A stretch of 14,559 bases of DNA from CAZVWH01 sp964631175 (GCA_964631175.1 CAZVWH010000075.1:1-14559), one strand, 5' to 3'; counted from the first letter of the stretch, positions 1 through 6,469 are shown. Notes: generated by a model not told the origin, from the letters alone. Program-made: numbers and translations.

Positions 1-66
1 GAGGACGAAGAGCTGCTGCATGTCCTCGCCGCCGAAAGCAAACGAAGAATCACAAACCCCCAATAA
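1..66 (+). CDS. C-terminal end of an unidentified protein (truncated by window edge)
   Basis: Frame 1 is open from the first base to a TAA at 64-66 and encodes EDEELLHVLAAESKRRITNP followed by Q. The highly charged, helical-looking tail is typical of a protein C-terminus. The preceding sequence is outside the window, so the family cannot be named. The following 423 bases have no convincing gene, which fits a gene end here. The reading frame is short enough that chance cannot be excluded. Confidence 0.45.
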   Translation, partial: EDEELLHVLAAESKRRITNPQ

Positions 67-102
67 AATGAAACACGGTTGTGGTTGCGTGTCTCGTATA
101 GG

Positions 103-236
103 AGTCTGTCCGAGTAATAGGCCTTGAAATTTGTAAATACTTGTAAATAAAAGACTTAAGTATTTTGAGCCTAAAATCACTAAGTTCTCTAATAACAAAG
201 ACTTAAGCGTTTTGAAAGCGAATACTCAGACAGACT
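103..236. repeat. Inverted repeat with nested direct repeats in non-coding DNA (67-489)
   Basis: The arms 103-116 (AGTCTGTCCGAGTA) and 223-236 (TACTCAGACAGACT) are complementary at 13 of 14 positions. Between them lie two near-identical 19-base direct repeats at 150-168 and 197-215 (AAAGACTTAAG, two variable bases, TTTTGA; 17 of 19 identical). A tandem decamer TTGTAAATAC/TTGTAAATAA occupies 131-150. Just outside, TTTAACG (262-268) pairs with CGTTAAA (285-291). I see no gene in 67-489. The element may be a folded RNA, a decayed mobile unit or a regulatory region; nothing in the sequence decides which. Confidence 0.6.
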
Positions 237-301
237 TCTAAGTTGCGTTTGACGTAAGACATTTAACGAAACGAGTAGCGCAACCGTTAAACAAAACTTA
301 G

Positions 302-330
302 GGGGCTAAATATTTTTTTGTATTTAGCCC
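302..330. repeat. Perfect hairpin GGGGCTAAATA / TATTTAGCCCC
   Basis: An 11-bp perfect stem (302-312 with 320-330) surrounds a T-rich 7-base loop. No T-run directly follows the stem on either strand, so it is not a textbook rho-independent terminator. It may still end or stabilise transcripts from the gene ending at 66. The core CTAAATA/TATTTAG followed by C residues recurs at 4600-4624 after tRNA-Ser. Confidence 0.65.
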
Positions 331-439
331 CGCAGTTTACAACTCGACTGAACTCGCCGAAGTCTGCGGAGTTACAATTCCTATTTTACCGGGGGCTTCG
401 TAATTTTTTTATTTTTTTGTCGTAAAAATATTCCCGCCA

Positions 440-453
440 TCACTATATAGTGA
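440..453. promoter_or_regulatory. 14-bp perfect palindrome upstream of the ECF sigma gene
   Basis: TCACTATATAGTGA is a perfect palindrome 36 bases before the sigma-factor start codon, in the AT-rich leader that follows two T-runs (403-419). It could be an operator, or its TATATA core could overlap a -10 element of an autoregulated ECF promoter. The sequence cannot separate these options. The ribosome-binding site for the next gene is GAGG at 479-482, 7 bases before the ATG. Confidence 0.4.
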
Positions 454-489
454 GAGCACGAGTTCTGAAAGAATTTTTGAGGTATTAAA

Positions 490-1056
490 ATGTCTGAAAC
501 GGATAAATCCACCCAAAATATGGCGGACAAGTACTATGTAGAACGTTGTTTGGATGGCCATCCGGACAATTTTCGCTATCTTGTTCGCCGCTACCAGGCG
601 GTTCTGCTGGCTCATTTAGCAGGGAAATTGGGCAGTAAAGACAAGGCTGAAGAGGCTGCACAGGAAAGTTTTGTGCGGGCCTATTTCAAGATGGACAAAC
701 TGCAAAAGCCCGACTTGTTCTATTCCTGGCTGCTTGGTATCGCCGATAACATAGCAAAAGAGCACCAAAGAAATGAACAAATCAGACGACAACGAGAGGC
801 GGTACGATCGTTTTCTCAAGAGGTACCTCCACCGGAGCTCTCACAGGATTTCGCTCTCGAAGCGGCGATTGCCGAATTGGCCGAGCCGTATCGAAAGATA
901 ATTCTACTTCGATATTACGGCCAGCACTCCTGCAATAAGATTGCTCAACAGCTTGATATGCCTCTTGGAACGGTTACCAAAACTTTGTCACGAGCCTACG
1001 CCATGCTGCGAAGCTCTTTGCAGCAAACCGAGCGTAGCGAAGTTTATGAGGTGTAA
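490..1056 (+). CDS. ECF-type RNA polymerase sigma factor
   Basis: The 188-residue product is a sigma-70 family protein reduced to regions 2 and 4, the usual ECF size. Region 2 covers about residues 17-94, with the core-binding and -10 recognition helices at 53-72 (AEEAAQESFVRAYFKMDKLQ) and 77-94. After a linker, region 4 covers about 124-178, with a helix-turn-helix at about 147-174 (NKIAQQLDMPLGTVTKTLSR). It would direct RNA polymerase to a small regulon, probably including its own promoter. The ATG at 490 is preceded by GAGG at 479-482. The stop codon (1054-1056) lies two bases before the anti-sigma start, so the two genes are probably translationally coupled. The ECF subgroup cannot be assigned from sequence reading alone. 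Confidence 0.93.
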   Translation: MSETDKSTQNMADKYYVERCLDGHPDNFRYLVRRYQAVLLAHLAGKLGSKDKAEEAAQESFVRAYFKMDKLQKPDLFYSWLLGIADNIAKEHQRNEQIRRQREAVRSFSQEVPPPELSQDFALEAAIAELAEPYRKIILLRYYGQHSCNKIAQQLDMPLGTVTKTLSRAYAMLRSSLQQTERSEVYEV

Positions 1057-1058
1057 AA

Positions 1059-2390
1059 ATGAACTGCGCAGAATATAAAGAACTATTAGTAGCTTACATC
1101 GAAGGCCTTCTGGATGAGGCGCAAAAACACTCGGTCGCAGAACACCTGAAAAGCTGTGCTTCCTGCAGGGCAGAGCTAAAAGAGGTAAGCGACCTTCACG
1201 ACCGTCTGGTTAAAAACAGCAACACGCTAACTCAGAGCAATCTCGAAGATGTAGTATTAGACCGAATCGTCCGTGAACAGAACGCCAGGCTTAAAACAGT
1301 TGATAAAATCAATGCAAGTCTAAAGCTAAGGAGAATAATTATGAAAAGTCCATTTGTAAAATTAGCCGCTGCTGCGGTGATAATTGTTGCAGTGCTGGTA
1401 GGTTTAAATCCATTTAAAGATACCGTCACTTTTGCCAAGGTAATCCAACCTATCCTCAACGCCCGTACCGTAGTTCTTGACTTCATTGTGGGTGACGAGA
1501 CAAATGGAGCCGTTATGCATGATGTCATTGTCGGCTCTAAAATCAGAAGAACGTTCTCTAACATGGAGACCATCCTGATAATTGACCTCGACAATGCCAA
1601 GATGCTCACACTGGGCCCTGCGGATAAAGGCGCGATATATATGGACATACAGGGGCCTCTTCAGAAAGGAACCAAAAGCTACCTGGGTCTTGTCCGAGAT
1701 ATTGTCTCCAAAATAGTGGACAATCCTAACATACCAGTCCAGGAGCTTGGCGAGCGGGAGATTGATGGCCAAAGAGCTGTTGGGTTCTTGCTTAGTGAAC
1801 CAAATATAAAACTTACGATCTGGGCCGATCTTGAGACAGCTCTGCCGATACGCATCGAATTCCTCCAGGGACAGACACAAACCATTATCAAAAATATCGA
1901 GTTTGATGTTCTTGTGGATGAGTCACTGGTTAGCATGGACATACCTGCCGGATATACATTGCACGAGGAGGAACAGGATTGGAGTGAGTTCACCGAGCAG
2001 GATTTCATTGTTGTCCTGCAAGTTTGGGCAGGATACGTACTCGGCGGAAGGTTCCCGGACAGTATCAGCCTTGAAGAATTAATGAAACTGGCTGCTGAAG
2101 TTGGACAAGCTGCTGAAGTTGAACAAGCTGCTGAATTTGAACAAGCACATCAGTTGAGCATATCTGATGAAGAGAAAATGCAGATTGGCATGGCTTTTGG
2201 ACGCGGAATTGTGTTCTTTCAACAACTTGAACCCAGCGGTGCCGACTGGCACTATGTCGGCAAGGGTGTGGAATTTGGCGATGCTAACACTGCTGTATTC
2301 TTGTATCGGCCGAAAGGCTCTGATACTTATCGTGTCATTTATGGTGATTTGCACGTCGAAGACGGCGAAGCGGCCCAATTGCCGAAGTAA
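1059..2390 (+). CDS. Membrane-anchored zinc-finger anti-sigma factor fused to an exported LolA-like domain
   Basis: The 443-residue protein has three parts. Residues 1-40 are a zf-HC2/ZAS anti-sigma domain with Cys3, His29, Cys33 and Cys36 (the H-x3-C-x2-C zinc motif), expected to hold the upstream-encoded sigma factor in the cytoplasm. A single membrane helix follows at about 99-116 (KLAAAAVIIVAVLVGL). The remainder, about 120-443, would lie outside the membrane. Its first part (about 120-310) resembles outer-membrane lipoprotein-sorting or sigma-regulator proteins. Its last part (about 315-443) contains an 18-bp tandem repeat and a conserved-looking tail ending YRVIYGDLHVEDGEAAQLPK. Immediate coupling to the sigma gene supports the role. 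The exported part may sense an envelope signal; this is inference. An internal start at 1341 could make a shorter form. Confidence 0.85.
   Translation: MNCAEYKELLVAYIEGLLDEAQKHSVAEHLKSCASCRAELKEVSDLHDRLVKNSNTLTQSNLEDVVLDRIVREQNARLKTVDKINASLKLRRIIMKSPFVKLAAAAVIIVAVLVGLNPFKDTVTFAKVIQPILNARTVVLDFIVGDETNGAVMHDVIVGSKIRRTFSNMETILIIDLDNAKMLTLGPADKGAIYMDIQGPLQKGTKSYLGLVRDIVSKIVDNPNIPVQELGEREIDGQRAVGFLLSEPNIKLTIWADLETALPIRIEFLQGQTQTIIKNIEFDVLVDESLVSMDIPAGYTLHEEEQDWSEFTEQDFIVVLQVWAGYVLGGRFPDSISLEELMKLAAEVGQAAEVEQAAEFEQAHQLSISDEEKMQIGMAFGRGIVFFQQLEPSGADWHYVGKGVEFGDANTAVFLYRPKGSDTYRVIYGDLHVEDGEAAQLPK
1328..1343 (+). promoter_or_regulatory. Internal Shine-Dalgarno and ATG within the anti-sigma gene
   Basis: AAGGAG at 1328-1333 lies 7 bases before an in-frame ATG at 1341-1343 (residue 95). 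This site is better than the gene's own start, where only GAGG within the sigma gene's last codons is available. The product starting here would be MKSPFVKLAAAAVIIVAVLV..., meaning the membrane helix now sits at the N-terminus like a signal anchor and the zinc-finger domain is absent. Whether it is used is unknown. Confidence 0.4.
2091..2144 (+). repeat. Three tandem 18-bp coding repeats
   Basis: Units at 2091-2108, 2109-2126 and 2127-2144 encode AAEVGQ, AAEVEQ and AAEFEQ (residues 345-362 of the anti-sigma protein). Units 1 and 2 differ by one base, and units 2 and 3 also differ by one base, so the expansion is recent. It lengthens a probable charged helix in the exported domain without changing frame. 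Confidence 0.9.
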
Positions 2391-2436
2391 TCTGAGGAAG
2401 ATTTTAGCATTATCAATGAATTTGAAGGATTAGACA

Positions 2437-3399
2437 ATGAAAACGAGAATAATCGTAACAATACTGGTAATCCTGGCTACTTTCGATCCGGGGGTCTGTT
2501 TTGCAGCCGGTGCAAAATCCGCTGGTTTTTACAAATCTGTTTTGGGCCAGACCTTTGAGCTGGCAGGAAAGCGCTCGCAGGAAACACAACAATTCCAGAT
2601 GGAATCCCGACTCATCCACTACGCCTTGGACGGCACCCGTGTAAGCACCGACGTTTATAAACTCCGCCTGAAATGCGTTCCGGCCCGGTTGTCCGGCAAG
2701 TCGGGAGACGAATACACCTGCCTTGATTTTACGCTGAAGATGGGAGATGCGCCGGAAATATCTATTCCGGCCCTTAAGGGCTGGTCATACATTTTTAACA
2801 TAATCCCCACGAATCTGGACAAAAAGGGGCAGGTATTTGGTATTGAGCATGCGAAATTCGAGAATCTTAAGGACGCCAACGGCAAGGCAATACCAAAGGC
2901 AAATGCGTATCACGTATATAATGCCTTCATCGATTTTCATGCTTTCTGTAACGTCTTTGCCGAACGCATTCCCGGCGGAAGGGGCATCCAGGACCTGAGG
3001 AAGATTGGCCAAAGAATTGTTCATGCATCAGCATTCAGTGAGCCGCCGGTTGACGTCGGGAGCAACGTTGCCAAGGGATCGTTTTTCAAAAACGGGGAGA
3101 TAACGCTCGAATTCAAGGGCCTTTGTTTGGTGGATAATGCTCCTTGTGCCATTGTGACTGTGGATTCCGGTCAAAGCTCGTTTAAAATGATAATGAATCC
3201 CGCCCCGAATATGGAGGAAAGGTCCGTTGGGAGCTCCCATTATAAGGGCGATATCTATATAGACCTTGCCACGAAATGGGTCAGAAAAGTAACTTTTGAC
3301 GAGCTTGTCATCACGGAGTCTGCGATGCCTGCGACGCAAAAAAAGAAGAACGAGGTCGTTGAAAGAAACATCACGATTCGCAGTGTCAAAGATAAATGA
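2437..3399 (+). CDS. Secreted protein of unknown function in the ECF operon
   Basis: The 320-residue product starts with a signal peptide (MKTRIIVTILVILATF..., likely cleaved near residue 23 after CFA) and has no further membrane helix. There is no convincing lipobox. The mature part contains alternating beta-like stretches such as GDIYIDLATKWVRKVTFDEL near the end, similar in feel to lipoprotein-sorting or DUF-type beta-folds, but I do not recognise the family. The gene lies 46 bases after the anti-sigma gene and has GAAGGA at 2424-2429, 7 bases before the ATG. It is probably transcribed with the sigma/anti-sigma pair and may be an envelope partner or regulon output. That role is inferred from position only. 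Confidence 0.75.
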   Translation: MKTRIIVTILVILATFDPGVCFAAGAKSAGFYKSVLGQTFELAGKRSQETQQFQMESRLIHYALDGTRVSTDVYKLRLKCVPARLSGKSGDEYTCLDFTLKMGDAPEISIPALKGWSYIFNIIPTNLDKKGQVFGIEHAKFENLKDANGKAIPKANAYHVYNAFIDFHAFCNVFAERIPGGRGIQDLRKIGQRIVHASAFSEPPVDVGSNVAKGSFFKNGEITLEFKGLCLVDNAPCAIVTVDSGQSSFKMIMNPAPNMEERSVGSSHYKGDIYIDLATKWVRKVTFDELVITESAMPATQKKKNEVVERNITIRSVKDK

Positions 3400-3418
3400 G
3401 TTTCCTTCACTTCGATAG

Positions 3419-3520
3419 AAATGTAAGATTTCTGGTGACCAGTACGGAGTAATATATGGGGACTTAACAGCAGAAAATGTCTTTGCGGAGCAGTTGGCGG
3501 AACTCGAAAGCCAACCTTAG
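3419..3520 (+). pseudogene. Remnant of a gene related to the anti-sigma C-terminal domain
   Basis: The stretch encodes KCKISGDQYGVIYGDLTAEN, then VFAEQLAELESQP and a TAG at 3518-3520. It aligns with the last residues of the anti-sigma protein at 1059-2390 (GSDTYRVIYGDLHVEDGEAA); the IYGDL block and the acidic tail are shared. A stop codon (TAG, 3416-3418) precedes it in frame and there is no start codon or ribosome-binding site. It is best read as the surviving 3' end of a deleted paralogue, located between the operon's last gene and its terminator. Confidence 0.65.
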
Positions 3521-3549
3521 TAGCAGCAAATATAGCAGTAACAGTAAAT

Positions 3550-3579
3550 AGGCCGGGCTTGTTTGGCTCGGCCTTTTTT
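3550..3579 (+). terminator. Rho-independent terminator of the ECF operon
   Basis: AGGCCGGGC (3550-3558) pairs with GCTCGGCCT (3566-3574) across a 7-base loop, with one G-T wobble, and is followed by TTTTT. It ends the sigma/anti-sigma/secreted-protein transcription unit and lies just after the pseudogene remnant. Confidence 0.85.
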
Positions 3580-3732
3580 ATTTCGCCGACACAGCGATAT
3601 AATATGAAACATAAAATATATGCGCTTCATCAAACAGAAGCCCAACCATGGAGGACGGGTAATGGCGTAAGCCATGCTGTGCATTGCACCCACCATTCTG
3701 TAGTTGGCCACCGTTGGACGCACTTTATTTTT

Positions 3733-3873
3733 AGTAAGCGTTCACGGGGAAACCGCATTTTTGTCATTGCGAGCGAAGCGAAGCAATCTAAAATCGTACG
3801 TTTTTGAGATTGCTTCGGCCTAAAGGCCTCGCAATGACACAAAAACGCCTTATTTTCTGCGTGAACGGTTACT
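3733..3873. repeat. Long palindromic dispersed repeat (REP-like, 141 bases)
   Basis: Two nested sets of arms pair. The outer arms are AGTAAGCGTTCACG (3733-3746) with CGTGAACGGTTACT (3860-3873), one mismatch. The inner arms are GTCATTGCGAG (3763-3773) with CTCGCAATGAC (3829-3839), extended by AGCAATCT with AGATTGCT. The GTCATTGCGAGCGAAGCGAA core is a well-known type of dispersed intergenic repeat in many bacteria. A decayed copy of its right half is at 7069-7132. It is not coding. Upstream, 3580-3732 holds only a small hairpin at 3662-3675 (ATGGC-GTAA-GCCAT). Confidence 0.8.
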
Positions 3874-3967
3874 ATTTTTATAATTGGCAAAAATCTTATT
3901 CGCGTTAACGAGTATAAATCATCAACGCAAATGTTATACTATCCATGCCTACACAATTAGGACATAT

Positions 3968-4025
3968 GTAAAGCGCGTACCTGTGGCAGTCCAAGGGACT
4001 CCTTACGGAGAGCTACGCGCTTTAC
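3968..4025. repeat. 12-bp perfect inverted repeat enclosing a second hairpin
   Basis: GTAAAGCGCGTA (3968-3979) is the exact complement of TACGCGCTTTAC (4014-4025). Pairing can extend outward a further six positions with one wobble and one mismatch. The loop contains a second stem, CTCC-TTAC-GGAG (3999-4010), preceded by GGGA. That inner hairpin belongs to a family also seen at 4557-4572 and 6447-6462. Confidence 0.75.
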
Positions 4026-4371
4026 GTACGTGACTTTTCTGCGATTATTAGCCAAGGTGAAACAAAGGTTAAATAAAATAAAGGGCAAGGAGGAAATTAT
4101 ATTAATAAGAAATGCTCCTCTGGATGGTAAGATTATTGCACTACCTGTTAATACCACTTAGTGGACGTAAAGTGATTTTATATTTGTTTTGGTCCGGGAC
4201 TATCTGATAGCGCTAATGATACCATTACGAGTCCCGATGTCGTTTATCGAGACGTGGCAATCCTGTGAACCGGAGCCAGTTAAGAGGTTTCTCTTTTATC
4301 AAACACTTTTTTCTCGGTTTAACTGATAATTTTTTACTCTCAATAATAGCGAAAGCTTGTTGCCAATATTC

Positions 4372-4398
4372 TTGCAATATCAGGCTGTGCGGTATAAA
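4372..4398 (+). promoter_or_regulatory. Possible promoter of tRNA-Ser
   Basis: TTGCAA (4372-4377) and TATAAA (4393-4398) resemble sigma-70 -35 and -10 boxes, separated by 15 bases, which is shorter than the preferred 17. They lie about 50 bases before the mature tRNA 5' end, a reasonable leader distance. The call rests on motif likeness only. Confidence 0.3.
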
Positions 4399-4446
4399 TT
4401 AAGATAACATATAACGCATAGCGTGCGATGCATAATGGTTTTTTTA

Positions 4447-4532
4447 GGAGAGGTGTCGGAGTGGCTGATCGAGCCGGTTTCGAAAACCGGTGTGCCCTTT
4501 GGGTACCGCGGGTTCGAATCCCGCCCTCTCCG
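4447..4532 (+). tRNA. tRNA-Ser (anticodon CGA)
   Basis: The acceptor arm GGAGAGG (4447-4453) pairs with CCTCTCC (4525-4531), with discriminator G at 4532. The anticodon stem CCGGT/ACCGG (4474-4478, 4486-4490) encloses loop TTCGAAA with anticodon CGA at 4481-4483, reading UCG. A long variable arm and the T-loop GGTTCGAATC complete a class II serine tRNA of 86 bases. The 3' CCA is not encoded. An array of hairpins begins 17 bases downstream. Confidence 0.96.
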
Positions 4533-4548
4533 TTCTTCGAGGCGCTAC

Positions 4549-4620
4549 TCCCGTAAGGGACGCCTTACGGCGGAACGGCAGGCCGTTCTTGGAGCGAGAC
4601 TAAATAATTTTTATATTTAG
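4549..4620 (+). repeat. Tandem array of small hairpins after tRNA-Ser
   Basis: Four palindromes follow closely: TCCC-GTAA-GGGA (4549-4560), CGCC-TTAC-GGCG (4561-4572), GAACGGC-AG-GCCGTTC (4573-4588) and CTAAATA/TATTTAG (4600-4606 with 4614-4620). A fifth stem follows at 4621-4664. The first two abut exactly. They can alternatively fold as one stem, CCGTAAGG (4551-4558) with CCTTACGG (4563-4570). Their two loops (GTAA and TTAC) are also complementary to each other. The array is non-coding and probably transcribed as the tRNA trailer. Confidence 0.75.
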
Positions 4621-4668
4621 CCCCCCAATCCTTCGACCTTGCTCAGGACAGGTTTATTGGGGGGTTTG
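4621..4668 (+). terminator. Terminator-like stem with a dispersed repeat in its loop
   Basis: CCCCCCAAT (4621-4629) pairs perfectly with ATTGGGGGG (4656-4664) and is followed by a short TTTG. It is the last stem before the OPT transporter gene and probably ends tRNA-Ser transcripts. The T-run is weak. The loop is unusually long (26 bases) because it holds a 23-base dispersed repeat. Confidence 0.5.
4630..4652 (-). repeat. Short dispersed repeat, copy 1 (TTCGAC..GCTCA..ACAGG family)
   Basis: On the plus strand this reads CCTTCGACCTTGCTCAGGAC followed by AGG. It is the reverse complement of 10773-10795 in proA at 20 of 23 positions, and shares TTCGAC, GCTCA and ACAGG with the insertion at 11625-11648 in the same gene. 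Sequences of this type are widespread short intergenic repeats in bacterial genomes, known to me from general experience. Confidence 0.75.
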
Positions 4669-4712
4669 AATTGTGGTTTTATCGCAGGCCACGATATTAC
4701 GGAGAATAAAAA

Positions 4713-6440
4713 GTGACACATGCCGATGGCGGCGGAGAAAGGATTATCCGCACCGGACCTTATCCGGAACTGACGCTAACAGCAGTACTGATAGGCTACG
4801 CTCTTGGTATCATCATTGTTATCAGCATGGGCTATGCCTGTCTGATCCTTGGTTTTTCACATGAGTCCTCGGAGCTGGCTGCCATCCTTGGCTTTGGTAT
4901 TCTGCGGGGCATTCTGCGCCGAAACAGCATTGTCGAGAATAACATTAACCAGACGATAGCAAGCAGTGTCAACGGAGCTTCGGCTGGGATGATGTTTTCA
5001 ATCCCGGCTTTGTTTATTCTGGGCCATACAGACTTCAATCCTGTGCTCATGGTGTTCTCATGTATTGCCGGCGGTGTGCTTGGCATCGCTTTTATTATCC
5101 CCTTGCGCAAGCAGATGATTGATTTTGAGCGGCTCACCTATCCCGGTGGAGTGGCTGTTGCGACGATTTTAAAATCGCCGGGGGCGGGTGTCCACAAAGC
5201 ACTATTGCTTCTGTCGGGCATAGCTGTTAGCGGCGCAGTTAGTTTTATCAGCCAGTCGATCGGGTTCGAGTATTGGAATCTTGGCAAGCTGCTTGGTATG
5301 CCTGATTACATGAACGGCATTTGGTTTGTGTCACTACTAACAATAGGTGTTGCGTTCATTGCTGGGCGAGGCGGCCTTTGCTTTGTCATCGGTGGCTACG
5401 TCTGCTATTGGGTCTTGGCACCGGCCTTGAAGGTGATGAGCCTATTACCGGCGCCAGGTACGGTAGAGAACGTGCCGGAGCACCTGCGGCTGACGCTCTT
5501 CAGGCCCATCGGTATTGGCATGCTGGTGGGAGGCGCGCTAGCTGGTATAGTGTTGGCCTTGCCTCTTATCCTAAGCGCCGTTCAGAGCATGCAGACGGCA
5601 GCAAAGGCCAAAACGACGCTATCCAGAGACGAGATGCCCATCCGTCTGCTATACGCTGGAATCGGCGGGGCAGTGGTGCTGCTGTTTGTTGTTGCCCTTA
5701 TGTCCGTGGAGAAGATGGGTATTGGTAGAGCGGCTCTGATGGCATTGCTCGGCACAATCTGGATATGGATGGCTGGCGTTATCCTTTCGGAGTGTATCGG
5801 CAGGACCAACTGGTCGCCGATGAGCGGCATGACCCTCATCGCAGTAACGATTTTTGTCATCATTGCCAGCGGCCTGGGTGATACCGCCGCAATAATCGCC
5901 TCGGTCATGGTGGGGGCAGCCACTTGCATGGCCATGTCGCAGGCCACCGACCTAATGCTGGACCTCAAGACCGGATATTTGGTCGGTGCCACGCCAAGAA
6001 AGCAGCAGGCCGGTCAGTTCTTAGGCACATGGTTAGGGCCTGTCGTAATCATGATATTGATTTTCGTTCTCCATAAGGCGTACGGCCTGGGTAGCGAGCG
6101 GTTGCCCGCACCGCAGGGGATGGCCTTGGCGCAGATGATAAAAGGCATCTTAGGCGGAGAAGTACCAGTTCAAAAATATATCGCTGGTGCCGGTCTCGGC
6201 GCTCTACTTAGTGCCACCGGCATTGGTGGACTTGGCATCCAGGTCGGTCTTGGATTCTATCTGCCGTTTAGCGTTGTCCTTACATACACAATTGGGACGG
6301 TGCTGCGACTTATATCAGACTGGAAAATGGGCCTGCGCTTCAGTGAAGAGGTGGGGATTCCCATCGCTGCAGGGCTCATAGTGGGCGAAGGCCTCGTTGG
6401 CGTTGGCTTTGCCTTCTATTATATTTTTGCAACGCCGTAG
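4713..6440 (+). CDS. OPT-family (oligopeptide/metal-chelate) transporter
   Basis: The 575-residue protein is an integral membrane protein with about 14 hydrophobic segments over its whole length. Two stretches are typical of the OPT/YSL superfamily: ENNINQTIASSVNGASAG at about residues 75-92, and MSQATDLMLDLKTGYLVGAT, continuing into PRKQQAGQ, at about 408-435. Family members import oligopeptides or metal-siderophore or metal-nicotianamine complexes by proton symport. The bacterial substrate cannot be told from sequence. The start is GTG at 4713, chosen because GGAG at 4701-4704 lies 8 bases upstream and the nearby ATG (4720) is out of frame. Length is within the normal range for bacterial members. 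It forms a two-gene unit with the membrane protein at 6470. Confidence 0.92.
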   Translation: MTHADGGGERIIRTGPYPELTLTAVLIGYALGIIIVISMGYACLILGFSHESSELAAILGFGILRGILRRNSIVENNINQTIASSVNGASAGMMFSIPALFILGHTDFNPVLMVFSCIAGGVLGIAFIIPLRKQMIDFERLTYPGGVAVATILKSPGAGVHKALLLLSGIAVSGAVSFISQSIGFEYWNLGKLLGMPDYMNGIWFVSLLTIGVAFIAGRGGLCFVIGGYVCYWVLAPALKVMSLLPAPGTVENVPEHLRLTLFRPIGIGMLVGGALAGIVLALPLILSAVQSMQTAAKAKTTLSRDEMPIRLLYAGIGGAVVLLFVVALMSVEKMGIGRAALMALLGTIWIWMAGVILSECIGRTNWSPMSGMTLIAVTIFVIIASGLGDTAAIIASVMVGAATCMAMSQATDLMLDLKTGYLVGATPRKQQAGQFLGTWLGPVVIMILIFVLHKAYGLGSERLPAPQGMALAQMIKGILGGEVPVQKYIAGAGLGALLSATGIGGLGIQVGLGFYLPFSVVLTYTIGTVLRLISDWKMGLRFSEEVGIPIAAGLIVGEGLVGVGFAFYYIFATP

Positions 6441-6464
6441 GGCGTCCTCCGTCAGGAGTCCCTA
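6438..6464 (+). promoter_or_regulatory. Hairpin joining the OPT stop codon and the next gene's ribosome-binding site
   Basis: TAGGG (6438-6442, containing the OPT stop codon TAG) pairs with CCCTA (6460-6464), and inside it CTCC (6447-6450) pairs with GGAG (6455-6458) around GTCA. The AGGAG at 6454-6458 is the only good Shine-Dalgarno before the GTG at 6470. When folded it would be hidden; a ribosome terminating on the OPT gene would open it. This suggests translational coupling. The inner hairpin is a reverse-strand copy of the GGGAC-stem family. Confidence 0.5.
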
Positions 6465-6469
6465 GGACT

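Larger units (their letters stand above)
3874..4446. other. Non-coding stretch before tRNA-Ser
   Basis: These 573 bases carry no convincing gene. They contain the perfect inverted repeat described separately at 3968-4025, AT-rich sequence with an isolated AAGGAGG (4087-4093) that has no start codon at a suitable distance in a substantial frame, and the likely promoter region of the tRNA. Two small open frames are discussed among the rejected items. Confidence 0.6.

Noticed and set aside
150..215. Possible CRISPR array from two direct repeats of 19 bases
   Set aside because: There are only two units, with mismatches and a single 28-base spacer, and no cas gene in the window.
103..291. Integron attC-like site
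   Set aside because: The arms lack a recognisable RYYYAAC/GTTRRRY core pair in the required arrangement, and no integrase is in the window.
1404..1880. Long minus-strand frames inside the anti-sigma gene
   Set aside because: They are antisense shadows without ribosome-binding sites or recognisable domains.
3957..4157. Minus-strand 66-residue open frame
   Set aside because: It covers the inverted repeat and has no ribosome-binding site or recognisable motif; it is probably a by-product of the repeat.
4030..4161. Open frame from GTG 4030 to TAG 4161 (43 residues, VTFLRLLAKVKQRLNKIKGK...)
   Set aside because: There is no ribosome-binding site before the GTG, it starts just after a long inverted repeat, and no family is recognisable. 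It may be chance.
4112..4207. Hydrophobic 31-residue frame (MLLWMVRLLHYLLIPLSGRK...)
   Set aside because: The only Shine-Dalgarno (AAGGAGG at 4087-4093) is about 18 bases from the ATG, too far for normal use.
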